Shown: positions 1 to 6,621, counted from the stretch's first letter. The stretch: 10,554 nt of DNA from an uncultured Coriobacteriaceae bacterium (GCA_900550385.1 URRZ01000074.1:1-10554); one strand, 5' to 3'. The notes: generated by a model not told the origin, from the sequence alone. Translations and numbers: made by a program.

Positions 1-1324
1 GCTCGAGGATGCTGGCGACTTCTACGTGGGGGGTTTGGGGGAACATGTCCACGGGGGTGGCGCGCAGGAGGCGGTAGCCGCACCGCTCGAAGCGGGCGAT
101 GTCGCGCGCCCACGTGGCGGGGTTGCAGCTTATGTAGGCGACGCGCGTCGGCGCGGCGGACGCGATGCTGTCCACCACCCCGTCGGCAAGCCCCGCGCGC
201 GGCGGGTCCACCACCAGCGCGTCGAGCGCCCCCAAACGCGGCAGCTCGCGCGCGGCGTCGCCGCCGATCACCTGCACGTCGACCTTGTTAGCCTCCGCGT
301 TGCGCCGCAGGTCCCGCACCGACGAGCCCGCCGACTCCACCGCCAGAACGTCCGCCCCGGCCTTCGCCAACGGGATCGAGAAGGTCCCGCCGCCGGCGTA
401 GAGGTCCGCGGCCACCATGCCCGCGATGCCGCCCGGCGAGCCCTGCGCCAAGCCGTCCAGCGCCGCTTCGACCAGCTTCTCCGCCTGCGCCGTGTTCACC
501 TGGAAGAACGATGGCGCGCTCGTGAGGAAGTCGAACCCTCCCAGCTGCTCGTGCCACATCCCCTTGCCGTCGAGCACCTCGACCTTGCGCACCTTGCGGG
601 CGCGCCCGGGATCCGCAAGGACGCGCACGATGCTCGTCGCTTTGAGCGCGTCCGCCAGCGTCTTCGCCGCGGCGGCGCGGGGGAACGGGCCCGGCTTCGT
701 CCATAGGGCCACCTCCACGTCGCGCGTCCGCAGGCTGCCTCGCACCCCCACGCGGAATATCCCTAGCTCGTTCGATCCCGCGAGGAAGCGCAGCGCGCCC
801 CTCAGCGCGCGCGGCGCCTTCTGCAGCGGCTTCGCTGCGATGGGGCACGACGCGGGGACGACCGGCTCGTGGGACCCTTCGCGCAAAAACCCCAGCGCGA
901 GGCTCCCGTCGGCCGCGCGGCTGCAGGAAAGCTCCAGCTTGTTGCGGTACCCCGTCTGCCGCCTGCTGGGAAGGCACTCCGACACCAGCGCATCCGCCGC
1001 CCCGTGCTCGAAGCGGGCGGTGCGCTCCAAAGCCGCGACCACGTTCTCCCGCTTCGCGGCCAGCTGGGCGTCGTAGGAGAGGTGCTGCCAGGGGCACCCG
1101 CCGCACAGGCCCCCCATCTCGCAGAACGGGGCCGCCCGCAAAGGGGAAGGCTCCTCCATGCGCACGATGCGCCCGCGCGCGAAGGAGGGCTTCTCCTCCA
1201 CCACCTCGACGGCTGCCACATCCCCCGGGGCGGCCTGATCGACGAACACCGCCTTCCCGCTGGCCAGGTGCCCCACCGCCTCCGAGCCGTAGCCCATGCG
1301 CTCGATGCGGACGATTTCCTCCAT
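1..1324 (-). CDS. rlmD: 23S rRNA (uracil-C5)-methyltransferase, RlmD/TrmA family (3' end outside window)
   Basis: Transfers a methyl group from S-adenosylmethionine to C5 of a uridine in RNA, in this subfamily usually 23S rRNA (U1939 and/or U747). Translation gives 441 residues before the left edge; only the last residues can be missing, since the family runs about 430-460. An N-terminal TRAM-like RNA-binding segment spans about residues 1-57. Cysteines C68, C74, C77 and C160 have the spacing of the RumA-type 4Fe-4S cluster (CX5CX2C plus a distant Cys). The methyltransferase domain shows LYAGGGTFSIPLA (308-320, SAM binding), VDPPRAG (372-378), SCNP with nucleophile C400, and DMFPQTPHVE (426-435) with E435 as the probable general base. 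The ATG at 1324 gives a natural TRAM start; no strong ribosome binding site is visible. The gene is divergent from the tRNA-Arg gene. The family is certain; whether it modifies U1939, U747 or both cannot be decided here. Confidence 0.93.
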   Translation of the reverse strand, partial: MEEIVRIERMGYGSEAVGHLASGKAVFVDQAAPGDVAAVEVVEEKPSFARGRIVRMEEPSPLRAAPFCEMGGLCGGCPWQHLSYDAQLAAKRENVVAALERTARFEHGAADALVSECLPSRRQTGYRNKLELSCSRAADGSLALGFLREGSHEPVVPASCPIAAKPLQKAPRALRGALRFLAGSNELGIFRVGVRGSLRTRDVEVALWTKPGPFPRAAAAKTLADALKATSIVRVLADPGRARKVRKVEVLDGKGMWHEQLGGFDFLTSAPSFFQVNTAQAEKLVEAALDGLAQGSPGGIAGMVAADLYAGGGTFSIPLAKAGADVLAVESAGSSVRDLRRNAEANKVDVQVIGGDAARELPRLGALDALVVDPPRAGLADGVVDSIASAAPTRVAYISCNPATWARDIARFERCGYRLLRATPVDMFPQTPHVEVASILE

Positions 1325-1348
1325 GGTTGCGCTTTTCCCGTCTCCTCG

Positions 1349-1378
1349 TTTCCGTTTTCGCCCATGATAGCGTATAAT
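1349..1378 (+). promoter_or_regulatory. Probable promoter of tRNA-Arg
   Basis: A perfect -10 box TATAAT lies at 1373-1378, 11 nt before the first base of the tRNA. The -35 region around 1349-1355 is poor (tttccg), so spacing is uncertain. On the opposite strand TATCAT (1364-1369) could be the -10 of the divergent methyltransferase gene, which would place two -10 boxes almost back to back. Confidence 0.55.
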
Positions 1379-1389
1379 CTGCCCCGCTT

Positions 1390-1465
1390 GCCCTCGTAGC
1401 CCAGTGGATAGGGCGTCTGCCTCCGGAGCAGAAGACCGCAGGTTCGAATCCTGTCGAGGGCACCA
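1390..1465 (+). tRNA. tRNA-Arg (anticodon CCG)
   Basis: A complete cloverleaf can be folded by eye. The acceptor stem GCCCTCG (1390-1396) pairs with CGAGGGC (1455-1461). The D stem is GCCC/GGGC (1399-1402 and 1411-1414). The anticodon stem TCTGC/GCAGA (1416-1420 and 1428-1432) encloses loop CTCCGGA with anticodon CCG at 1423-1425. The T stem GCAGG/CCTGT (1438-1442 and 1450-1454) holds the TTCGAAT loop. Discriminator A is at 1462, and the CCA end is encoded at 1463-1465. It reads the Arg codon CGG, which is useful in a high-GC genome. Confidence 0.97.
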
Positions 1466-1477
1466 TCCGCCCAAGAC

Positions 1478-1507
1478 GGCCGACTTTGCGTCGGCCTTTG
1501 TTTCTTC
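1478..1507 (+). terminator. Intrinsic terminator after tRNA-Arg
   Basis: A 7-bp perfect stem, GGCCGAC (1478-1484) with GTCGGCC (1490-1496), has a 5-nt loop and is followed by the interrupted T tract tttgtttctt. It lies 12 nt after the tRNA CCA end and 30 nt before the next start codon. It would end the tRNA transcript, although the weak T tract may let some transcription continue into the glycosyltransferase gene, which has no obvious promoter of its own. Confidence 0.75.
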
Positions 1508-1536
1508 GGGCGCCATCTGCGCAAACACGGGAGAAC

Positions 1537-2925
1537 ATGACCACGACCGCATCTCAGAACGAAACGCCTTCCGCACCCGGGCGCCTGCCTTCGGCAAGCG
1601 GCGGCGATGCCGCGGACGCCTCCGACGGCAAGGCCCTCGCGACGGTCGACGGGGCCGCAGTCGGCGCGGGAGCCGAAGCCCCCGAGGCCGCGCCGCTCGT
1701 CATCGTCATGCACGCCTCGGTGGGGTCGGGCCACCGCAGCGCCGCGAACGCCATCGCGCAGGCGTTCCAGACGCTCGCCGAAAGCGACGATGCGGCCGTG
1801 CCCGGGAACCTGGAGGTCGAGGTGCTCGACATCCTCGATTGGGGCCGCATCAAGTTCGACGGCGACAAGACCGCCTCGCTGTTCACCGGCTTCACGCGCC
1901 CCATCTACGACCTCACCTGGCGCTACACCTTCACCGGCAGGTTCCTGTGGGGCGGCGGCACCATCTGGTCGCGCATCATGTTCCCCGCCTTCACCGCACA
2001 TGTCCGCGAGAAGCGGCCCCTCGCCGTCGTCTGCACGCACATCACCGCGGCGAACGTGGCGGTGGGCGCGCGCATGCTGTCGGGGCAGGACTTCCCCATC
2101 ATCTGCGTGCCCACCGATTACGAGACCGAGGGGCTGTGGCCACACCTGCATGCCGACCTGTTCTGCGTCGCCAGCGAGTCCATGGCCGAGACGCTGCGCC
2201 CCCGCAAGGTGCCCGAGGAGCGCATCCTCATAACGGGCATCCCCACGCGGGAGGATTTCCGCCGATCCTACGACAAGGACGAGGTGCGCGCGCAGCTGGG
2301 CCTGCCGTCCGACAAGCAGGTGGTGCTGGCGCTGGCGGGCGCGTACCTGCCGCGCCCCTACGTGCGCTTCCGCGAGACGCTCGACAAGGTGCTGCCCTAC
2401 CTGCACTCGTTCCCCAACCTCCACCTGGCCATCGTCGCGGGCAGCGACCAGGACAACGCCAGGCACCTGCGCACGATGTGCTCCGAGCTGGGGATCGCCA
2501 ACGCCACGGTGTTCGACTACGTGGAGCGGATGGCGGCGCTGATGGCGGCAAGCGACCTGGTCATCTGCAAGTCCGGCGGGCTCACCGTCACCGAGTGCCT
2601 GTGCGCCCAGGTGCCCATGGTCCTTTTGGGGAAAGCCTACGGGCAGGAGAACATCAACGTGCGCACGCTCACCGCGCTGGGCGCCGCCATGCACGTCACC
2701 ACCGCGCGCGAGCTCGTGGACGCCCTTCGGCACATATCCCGCAGCCCGCAGAGCACCCGCGCGATGCTGATAAACGGCAGCTTCCTGCGGCGCCCCGACG
2801 CGGCGCGCGACATCGTCCATGCGGCGATGCGCCTCGCCGGCTCCCCCGCCGCGCCGGGCGACCCCACGCGGCGCAAGCGCTTCGCCCATTTCTATTGGGG
2901 GAAGAAACCCGCCCACATCCGCTAG
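1537..2925 (+). CDS. MGDG-synthase/UgtP-type glycosyltransferase (GT28), probable membrane glycolipid synthesis
   Basis: Probably transfers a sugar from a UDP-sugar to diacylglycerol or a glycosyl-diacylglycerol at the inner face of the membrane, making glycolipids. The protein has 462 residues. Residues 1-50 are a low-complexity Ala/Gly/Asp-rich extension not expected in the family. The MGDG-synthase N-terminal domain begins with VIVMHASVGSGHRSAANAI (55-73), which carries the family's glycine-rich GSGH acceptor-side loop. The C-terminal GT28 domain includes LALAGAY (264-270), a GSD segment (302-304) and SDLVICKSGGLTVTE (339-353), the usual nucleotide-sugar site. No transmembrane helix is seen, so membrane association would be peripheral. 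Start ATG 1537 is chosen because GGGAG lies just upstream; the in-frame TTG at 1486 lies inside the terminator. Sugar and acceptor cannot be predicted, and a MurG-like role is less likely because the GSGH region is MGDG-type. Confidence 0.85.
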   Translation: MTTTASQNETPSAPGRLPSASGGDAADASDGKALATVDGAAVGAGAEAPEAAPLVIVMHASVGSGHRSAANAIAQAFQTLAESDDAAVPGNLEVEVLDILDWGRIKFDGDKTASLFTGFTRPIYDLTWRYTFTGRFLWGGGTIWSRIMFPAFTAHVREKRPLAVVCTHITAANVAVGARMLSGQDFPIICVPTDYETEGLWPHLHADLFCVASESMAETLRPRKVPEERILITGIPTREDFRRSYDKDEVRAQLGLPSDKQVVLALAGAYLPRPYVRFRETLDKVLPYLHSFPNLHLAIVAGSDQDNARHLRTMCSELGIANATVFDYVERMAALMAASDLVICKSGGLTVTECLCAQVPMVLLGKAYGQENINVRTLTALGAAMHVTTARELVDALRHISRSPQSTRAMLINGSFLRRPDAARDIVHAAMRLAGSPAAPGDPTRRKRFAHFYWGKKPAHIR

Positions 2926-3032
2926 AGAACGGCGCAGACGGCGGAAGCATCCCCTTGCCCGCTCCCCGCCCCGCAACGCAGGCGCCCCGATCCACCGGAT
3001 CCCGGCGCGACGAACGAAAGGAACGCAAGAGC

Positions 3033-4553
3033 ATGACGTCATTCGAATCGCTCGGGTTGTCCGAGCGCGCCCTGGAGGCCGTGCGCTTCCTGGGATACTC
3101 GCAGCCCACGCCCGTGCAGGAGCAGGCGATACCGCTCGCCCTGCAGGGGCGCGACATCATCGCCGCGGCGAAGACCGGCACCGGCAAGACCGCCGCGTTC
3201 GCGCTGCCGCTGCTCGACCGCATCGGGCGCGTCGGGAAAGGGTACGGCCCCGCCATCCTGGTCATCACGCCCACCCGCGAGCTCGCCCAGCAGATCGGCG
3301 AGGTGTGCGGCACCATCGCGCAGGCCACCCGCCACCGCATCCTCGCCGCCGTGGGCGGCGTGTCCTACAACCCCCAGATAGCCTGCCTGGAACGCGGATG
3401 CGACGTGCTCATCGCGACGCCGGGGCGCCTCATCGACCTGATGGACAAGGACGCGGCGCACCTGGGCAACGTCGAGGCGCTGGTCCTGGACGAGGCCGAC
3501 CGCATGCTGGACATGGGGTTCTGGCCCGCCGTCAAGCGCATCGTAGCCGCCACTCCCGAAAGCCGCCAGACGCTGCTGCTCTCGGCGACCATCGACGACG
3601 CGGTGCGCCGGCACGCCGGGGCGCTGCTGCGCGACCCCGCCTCGGTCGAGGCGGCGCATCGCGGCGACGTCGCCGACACCATCGAGCAGTTCATCGTGCG
3701 CTGCCCGCGCCTCGCCCGCCCCGAGATGCTGCGCGCGCTCCTCGAGGAGAAGGGCCCGCGGCGCGTCATCGTGTTCGCCCGCACCCGCCGCGGCGCCGAC
3801 GGGGTCTGCCGGCGCCTGAAGAAGGCGGGCTTCTCCGCCGAGCCCATCCACGCCAGCCGATCGCAGAGCGCCCGCAAGCGCGCGCTCGAGCGCTTCAGCG
3901 CCGGCGAGATCGACATCCTGGTCGCCACCGACGTGCTCGCGCGCGGCATCGACGTCGAGCAGGTCTCCTACGTGGTCAACTACGACCTGCCCACCCCGCC
4001 GGAAAGCTACGTGCACCGCATCGGACGAACCGGACGCGCCGGCGAGGCGGGCTTCGCCGTGTCTCTCGTCACGCCCGAGACCGAAGAGGAGCTTGCCGCC
4101 ATCGAGAAGCTCATCAAGCAGAAGATCCCCGAACTCGAGCTCGCGGGCTTCGGCCGCGAGGATGCCGAGCGCGCCGCCGCGCTGAAGCAGGCGAAGCGGG
4201 AGGCGAAGGAGGATCCCGACATCCTCCAGGCGAAAAAGGAGCTCGCCGCCCGCGCCCGCAAGAAGCGCAAGCGCGCCGCCCAGCCCGGGGAGGGCGCTCC
4301 GTCAAAGCGCAAGGGCGCCAAGCCCGCCTCAGGCAAGCGCGCCGCAGCCGCATCCAGCGCCGCTGCCGGCAAGCCTTCCGCAGGCAAGGCGGACGCCAGG
4401 AAGGCGGCCGGGGCATCCGGAGCCAAACAGGCTTCGAGCTCCGGCGGCGCCAAGCGAACGGCCTCCGGAGCAGGCGCCAAGCGCAAGGGCGATTTCCGTC
4501 CCGGGCGCGCCCATCGTGCCGACGTGGCCCGCCGCCGCTCATCGCGCTCCTAG
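3033..4553 (+). CDS. DEAD-box ATP-dependent RNA helicase, RhlE-like
   Basis: Unwinds or remodels RNA using ATP, with likely roles in ribosome assembly or RNA decay. The 506-residue protein has all core motifs: Q motif (GYSQPTPVQEQAIP, 21-34), Walker A AKTGTGKT (46-53), PTRELAQQI (80-88), TPGR (129-132), DEAD (153-156), SAT (184-186), VIVFARTRRG (245-254), ATDVLARGID (298-307) and HRIGRTGR (328-335). Residues about 380-506 form a tail rich in Lys, Ala, Arg, Ser and Gly with loose repeats such as GAKR/SGAK, probably disordered and RNA-binding. The Q-motif placement and core order resemble RhlE/CsdA proteins, but the tail does not allow a firm subfamily. ATG 3033 is supported by AAAGGAA at 3017-3023; the open frame further upstream is only a shadow of the glycosyltransferase. 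It lies 107 nt downstream of that gene on the same strand and may be cotranscribed. Confidence 0.95.
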   Translation: MTSFESLGLSERALEAVRFLGYSQPTPVQEQAIPLALQGRDIIAAAKTGTGKTAAFALPLLDRIGRVGKGYGPAILVITPTRELAQQIGEVCGTIAQATRHRILAAVGGVSYNPQIACLERGCDVLIATPGRLIDLMDKDAAHLGNVEALVLDEADRMLDMGFWPAVKRIVAATPESRQTLLLSATIDDAVRRHAGALLRDPASVEAAHRGDVADTIEQFIVRCPRLARPEMLRALLEEKGPRRVIVFARTRRGADGVCRRLKKAGFSAEPIHASRSQSARKRALERFSAGEIDILVATDVLARGIDVEQVSYVVNYDLPTPPESYVHRIGRTGRAGEAGFAVSLVTPETEEELAAIEKLIKQKIPELELAGFGREDAERAAALKQAKREAKEDPDILQAKKELAARARKKRKRAAQPGEGAPSKRKGAKPASGKRAAAASSAAAGKPSAGKADARKAAGASGAKQASSSGGAKRTASGAGAKRKGDFRPGRAHRADVARRRSSRS

Positions 4554-4590
4554 CCTGCCCGCCGTCCCGCAGCGCCCACCGCGGGCAGGC
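4553..4590 (+). terminator. GC-rich hairpin directly after helicase stop (possible terminator)
   Basis: A 10-bp perfect inverted repeat (4553-4562 with 4581-4590; arm GCCTGCCCGC) starts at the last base of the stop codon and encloses an 18-nt loop. No T tract follows, so it may be an RNA-stabilising 3' hairpin or a Rho-assisted stop, not a classical intrinsic terminator. Confidence 0.35.
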
Positions 4591-4733
4591 AACCGCGCCG
4601 TCTCGCGCCGCCCGCCGCGCCCCGGCCGGTCCGCCGCCTTATGCCGCCGTTTCCCCCCGCTTGGCGGAACCGCGCGGGGGATGCGCGGCGTCTGCCGCTA
4701 AGGTGGATGGCGGATCACGGACAGGAGGTTGAG

Positions 4734-5114
4734 ATGAGGATCGCCGTAGCTAGCGACGGATTGGAAGTTGCATCCTATTTCGCCAGCGCCGCCAGCTTCA
4801 TGTGCTACACCGTCAAGCGGGGCATCATCACCGAATGCCAGAACATGCCCAACCCCAAGCTCTCGCTGGACAAGCTGGTCCAGCTGTTCGGCGAGCTGGG
4901 CATCGACGTCCTCATCGTCGGCCGCATCGAATACGACATCGCCAATCGCCTCTGCCGGGCTGGCGTCGAGGTTGTCGCGGGCGCCCAGGGCAACGCCGCC
5001 GACGTCGCGCGCGGCTACCTGAGCAAGACGCTCACCGGTGTCGAGGAGGTCTGCCACATCGCCGACCCCACCTTCACCATCGGCGCCCCCCATGAGGAGC
5101 GCTCGCTGGCCTAG
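4734..5114 (+). CDS. NifX/NifB-like dinitrogenase cofactor-binding-fold protein
   Basis: A 126-residue stand-alone protein of the dinitrogenase iron-molybdenum cofactor-binding fold (Nitro_FeMo-Co family, PF02579). It opens with MRIAVASDGLEVASYF, matching the family pattern MKIAVAS-DG-x-VS-xHFG, and continues with the alternating pattern DVLIVGRIEYDIANRLCRAGVEVV (58-81), typical of the second half of the fold. The usual HFG after the first strand is YFA here (15-17), so the histidine often linked to cofactor binding is absent. Cysteines are at 24, 35, 74 and 107. No other nitrogenase gene is nearby, so a role in nitrogen fixation is not implied; such orphan members are common in anaerobes and mostly uncharacterised. 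The ATG at 4734 is fixed by AGGAGG at 4723-4728, five bases upstream. Confidence 0.82.
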   Translation: MRIAVASDGLEVASYFASAASFMCYTVKRGIITECQNMPNPKLSLDKLVQLFGELGIDVLIVGRIEYDIANRLCRAGVEVVAGAQGNAADVARGYLSKTLTGVEEVCHIADPTFTIGAPHEERSLA

Positions 5115-5173
5115 GGGGCGCGTCCGCGAGCGCCAAGCAACCCGCGAAGCCGCAAGATTCCCCCCAAACGCGA

Positions 5174-5207
5174 AGAAGGCCCCGCAGCTCGAGCTGCGGG
5201 GCCTTCT
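5174..5207. terminator. Bidirectional terminator between converging genes
   Basis: A perfect 34-bp palindrome (17-bp arms, centre between 5190 and 5191, core GGCCCCGCAGCTC). It lies 59 bases after the stop of the NifX-like gene on the plus strand and 33 bases after the stop of rplT on the minus strand, exactly where two converging transcripts must end. The tracts beyond are only moderately T-rich on either strand (cctt on plus; TCGCGTTT on minus), so efficiency relies mainly on stem strength. Confidence 0.75.
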
Positions 5208-5240
5208 CCTTGCGTCGTATGTCGCGGGTGCCGTCCGGGC

Positions 5241-5594
5241 CTACAGGGCCTTCTTGGCGGCCTCGGCGATGGCGGCGAACGCCTGCGGGTCGTTCACGGC
5301 CATGCCGGCGAGCACCTTGCGGTCCAACTCGATGCCGGCCTTCTTCACGCCGTTCATGAACACGGAGTAGGACAGGCCGTTGATGCGGGCCGCGGCGTTG
5401 ATGCGGGTGATCCACAGGCGGCGGATCTCGCGCTTCTTGTTGCGGCGGTCGCGGTACTGGTACTGCAGCGAATGGCGGACCTGCTCTTTAGCCGCCTTGT
5501 AGGAACGGGATTTCGCGCCATAGTAACCCTTGGCGCGCTTCATGATGGTGCGGCGCTTCTTGTGCGCGTTCAGAGCACGCTTAACACGAGCCAT
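5241..5594 (-). CDS. rplT: 50S ribosomal protein L20
   Basis: L20 binds 23S rRNA early in assembly of the large subunit. The 117-residue translation is a full-length, typical L20: MARVKRALNAHKKRRTIMKRAKGYYG-type N-terminus (highly basic extension), the RRLWITRINAAAR block (58-70) and the NGLSYSVFMNGVKKAGIELDRKVLA block (73-97). A strong ribosome binding site, AAGGAGTGA on the minus strand (5601-5609), precedes the ATG by 6 bases. It is the last gene of infC-rpmI-rplT, 22 nt after rpmI, and is followed by the palindromic terminator. In Bacillus subtilis L20 represses its own operon by binding the infC leader, so this protein could be the effector for the leader described here; that is inference. 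Confidence 0.98.
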   Translation of the reverse strand: MARVKRALNAHKKRRTIMKRAKGYYGAKSRSYKAAKEQVRHSLQYQYRDRRNKKREIRRLWITRINAAARINGLSYSVFMNGVKKAGIELDRKVLAGMAVNDPQAFAAIAEAAKKAL

Positions 5595-5616
5595 TTCGTA
5601 TCACTCCTTTTTTCGA

Positions 5617-5814
5617 TTATCGAAGACCGATGTTGCGGGCGACGTTCTTCGCGTCGGCAGCGGAAACGCCGGTCTCGTGACGGAAATTGCGCTTGCGCTT
5701 GGCGCTCTTCTTGGTGAGGATGTGGCTCTTGTAGGCCTTGCCGCGCATGATCTTGCCGGAACCCGTGACGCGGAAGCGCTTCTTGGATCCGCTATGGGTC
5801 TTCATCTTAGGCAT
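5617..5814 (-). CDS. rpmI: 50S ribosomal protein L35
   Basis: A small basic protein of the large ribosomal subunit. The 65 residues (MPKMKTHSGSKKRFRVTGSGKI... ending NIGLR) match L35 in length and sequence, including the SAKRKRNFR segment (37-45). The ATG at 5814 is chosen over an in-frame ATG 21 bases further upstream because L35 proteins begin MPKMKTH and because GGGAAGGA sits 6 bases before it. The start overlaps the end of infC by 8 nt (ATGCCTAA contains both the rpmI ATG and the infC TAA), so translation of the two is probably coupled. Confidence 0.97.
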   Translation of the reverse strand: MPKMKTHSGSKKRFRVTGSGKIMRGKAYKSHILTKKSAKRKRNFRHETGVSAADAKNVARNIGLR

Positions 5815-6394
5815 TGGAATCCTTCCCTTCTTCATCCTTGCCGGACTTCTTCTTTTTCTTCGCCGCGACCGCCGAGGGCAGCGGGGCGATGAGCATGTGC
5901 ATGTTGCGACCCTCCATCTTCGGCTGGCTCTCGATGACGGCCACGTCCTTCAGGTCGTCGGCCAGTCGCTCCAGGATGGTAAGGCCCTGCTCCGGATGCG
6001 CCATCTCGCGCCCGCGGAACATGATGGTGATCTTCACCTTGTTGCCCGCGTCCAGGAAGCGCAGCACGTGCTTCTTCTTGGTGGTGTAGTCGCCCACGTC
6101 GATTTTCGGACGGAACTTCATTTCCTTCGTCTCGATCTTCGACTGGTTCTTGCGCGCCTGCTTGGCTTTGATGGCCTGGTCGTACTTGAACTTGCCGTAG
6201 TCCATGATGCGGCAGACCGGGGGGTCCGCCTGCGGGGCGATCTCGACGAGGTCGAGGCCCTCGTCTTCGGCGATGCGCCGGGCTTGGACCAGCGGGTAGA
6301 TTCCCAACTGTTCGCCATCGAAGTTGATCAAGCGGCACTCCCGCACCGTGATCTGGTCGTTGAGCCGAGGCTCCTGAGCAGCTATTGCGCTCAC
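5807..6394 (-). CDS. infC: Translation initiation factor IF-3
   Basis: IF-3 binds the 30S subunit, prevents premature joining with 50S and proofreads the start codon and initiator tRNA. The N-domain is clear in RLNDQITVRECRLINFDGEQLGIYPL, followed by the linker region KYDQAIKAKQARKNQ and the C-domain with KEMKFRPKIDVGDYTTKKKHVLRFL and VKITIMFRGREMAHPEQG. A lysine-rich tail of about 20 residues (AAKKKKKSGKDEEGKDSNA) extends beyond the usual end. The start is uncertain. The coordinates use the GTG at 6394 (195 residues), but the ribosome binding site AAGGAAGGTGA (6391-6401) overlaps that GTG and is ideally spaced for the ATA codon at 6383-6385, giving 192 residues beginning MAAQEPRLNDQ. The in-frame ATG at 6463 is rejected because an intrinsic terminator lies between it and the IF-3 domain and it has no ribosome binding site. 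First gene of infC-rpmI-rplT. Confidence 0.95.
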   Translation of the reverse strand: MSAIAAQEPRLNDQITVRECRLINFDGEQLGIYPLVQARRIAEDEGLDLVEIAPQADPPVCRIMDYGKFKYDQAIKAKQARKNQSKIETKEMKFRPKIDVGDYTTKKKHVLRFLDAGNKVKITIMFRGREMAHPEQGLTILERLADDLKDVAVIESQPKMEGRNMHMLIAPLPSAVAAKKKKKSGKDEEGKDSNA

Positions 6395-6420
6395 CTTCCT
6401 TTCCCCGTGGCTTCCGCCAC

Positions 6421-6454
6421 GAAACGAAAAACCCGCAGCCTCGGGCTGCGGGTT
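6421..6454 (-). terminator. Attenuator-type intrinsic terminator in the infC leader
   Basis: An 11-bp perfect stem (6430-6440 with 6444-6454; arm AACCCGCAGCC on the minus strand) has a 3-nt loop CGA and runs into TTTTTCGTTTC on the minus strand. It lies 26 bases upstream of the infC ribosome binding site region and downstream of the infC promoter. Its position is that of a transcription attenuator for the IF-3/L35/L20 operon, not an end-of-gene terminator; no gene upstream on this strand ends nearby. Confidence 0.75.
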
Positions 6455-6561
6455 CGCATTCATGGTGCGCCGCGCGAGGCGGCCTCATATTCGCGTGACC
6501 CATCAGCAGCCGAAGCGCCGAACCAGGTGGGAGGCTTCACGCCCCCGCTTGTTTGAACAGC
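6455..6561 (-). promoter_or_regulatory. Structured infC leader RNA (candidate cis-regulatory element)
   Basis: Read on the minus strand, this untranslated leader holds a long hairpin. Outer stem GCGTGA/TCACGC (6537-6542 with 6493-6498) is followed by a one-sided bulge AGCCT, then stem CCCA/TGGG (6528-6531 with 6499-6502). A distal stem UCGGCGC/GCUGCUGA with one bulged U is capped by a UUCG tetraloop (6503-6521). The UUCG cap appears only on the infC strand, which supports RNA function. A second small hairpin GCCGC/GCGGC (6479-6483 with 6469-6473) follows. The strand segment around 6472-6483 can alternatively pair with CGAGGC-GC of the terminator's loop and 3' arm, giving a mutually exclusive antiterminator. 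Effector unknown; L20 is the obvious candidate by analogy with Bacillus. Confidence 0.6.
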
Positions 6562-6567
6562 CCGCAT

Positions 6568-6595
6568 AGGATAGCACGGAGATGACGCCCTGCAA
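6568..6595 (-). promoter_or_regulatory. Probable promoter of infC-rpmI-rplT
   Basis: On the minus strand TTGCAG (6590-6595) and TATCCT (6568-6573) are separated by 16 bases, and a TG one base before the -10 gives an extended -10 (TGCTATCCT). Transcription would start near 6561, giving a leader of about 165-175 nt before infC, which contains the hairpins and attenuator described separately. Confidence 0.55.
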
Positions 6596-6621
6596 GAGAA
6601 ATCCACAATACGACCCGTCTC

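Noticed and set aside
1404..3032. Upstream extension of the helicase frame to 1404
   Set aside because: It overlaps the tRNA and the whole glycosyltransferase gene, and its translation is Arg/His/Pro-rich noise. The helicase has a good start and binding site at 3033.
802..3042. Large minus-strand open frames across 288-3042
   Set aside because: They span the tRNA and run opposite recognised genes; the translations show no family features and have typical GC-shadow composition.
4734..5114. Nitrogen fixation locus
   Set aside because: Only one NifX-like fold protein is present, without any nif partner and with an altered motif.
6395..6463. ATG at 6463 as the start of infC
   Set aside because: The stretch would encode through a strong intrinsic terminator hairpin, has no ribosome binding site, and precedes the conserved IF-3 beginning by an unneeded 26 residues.
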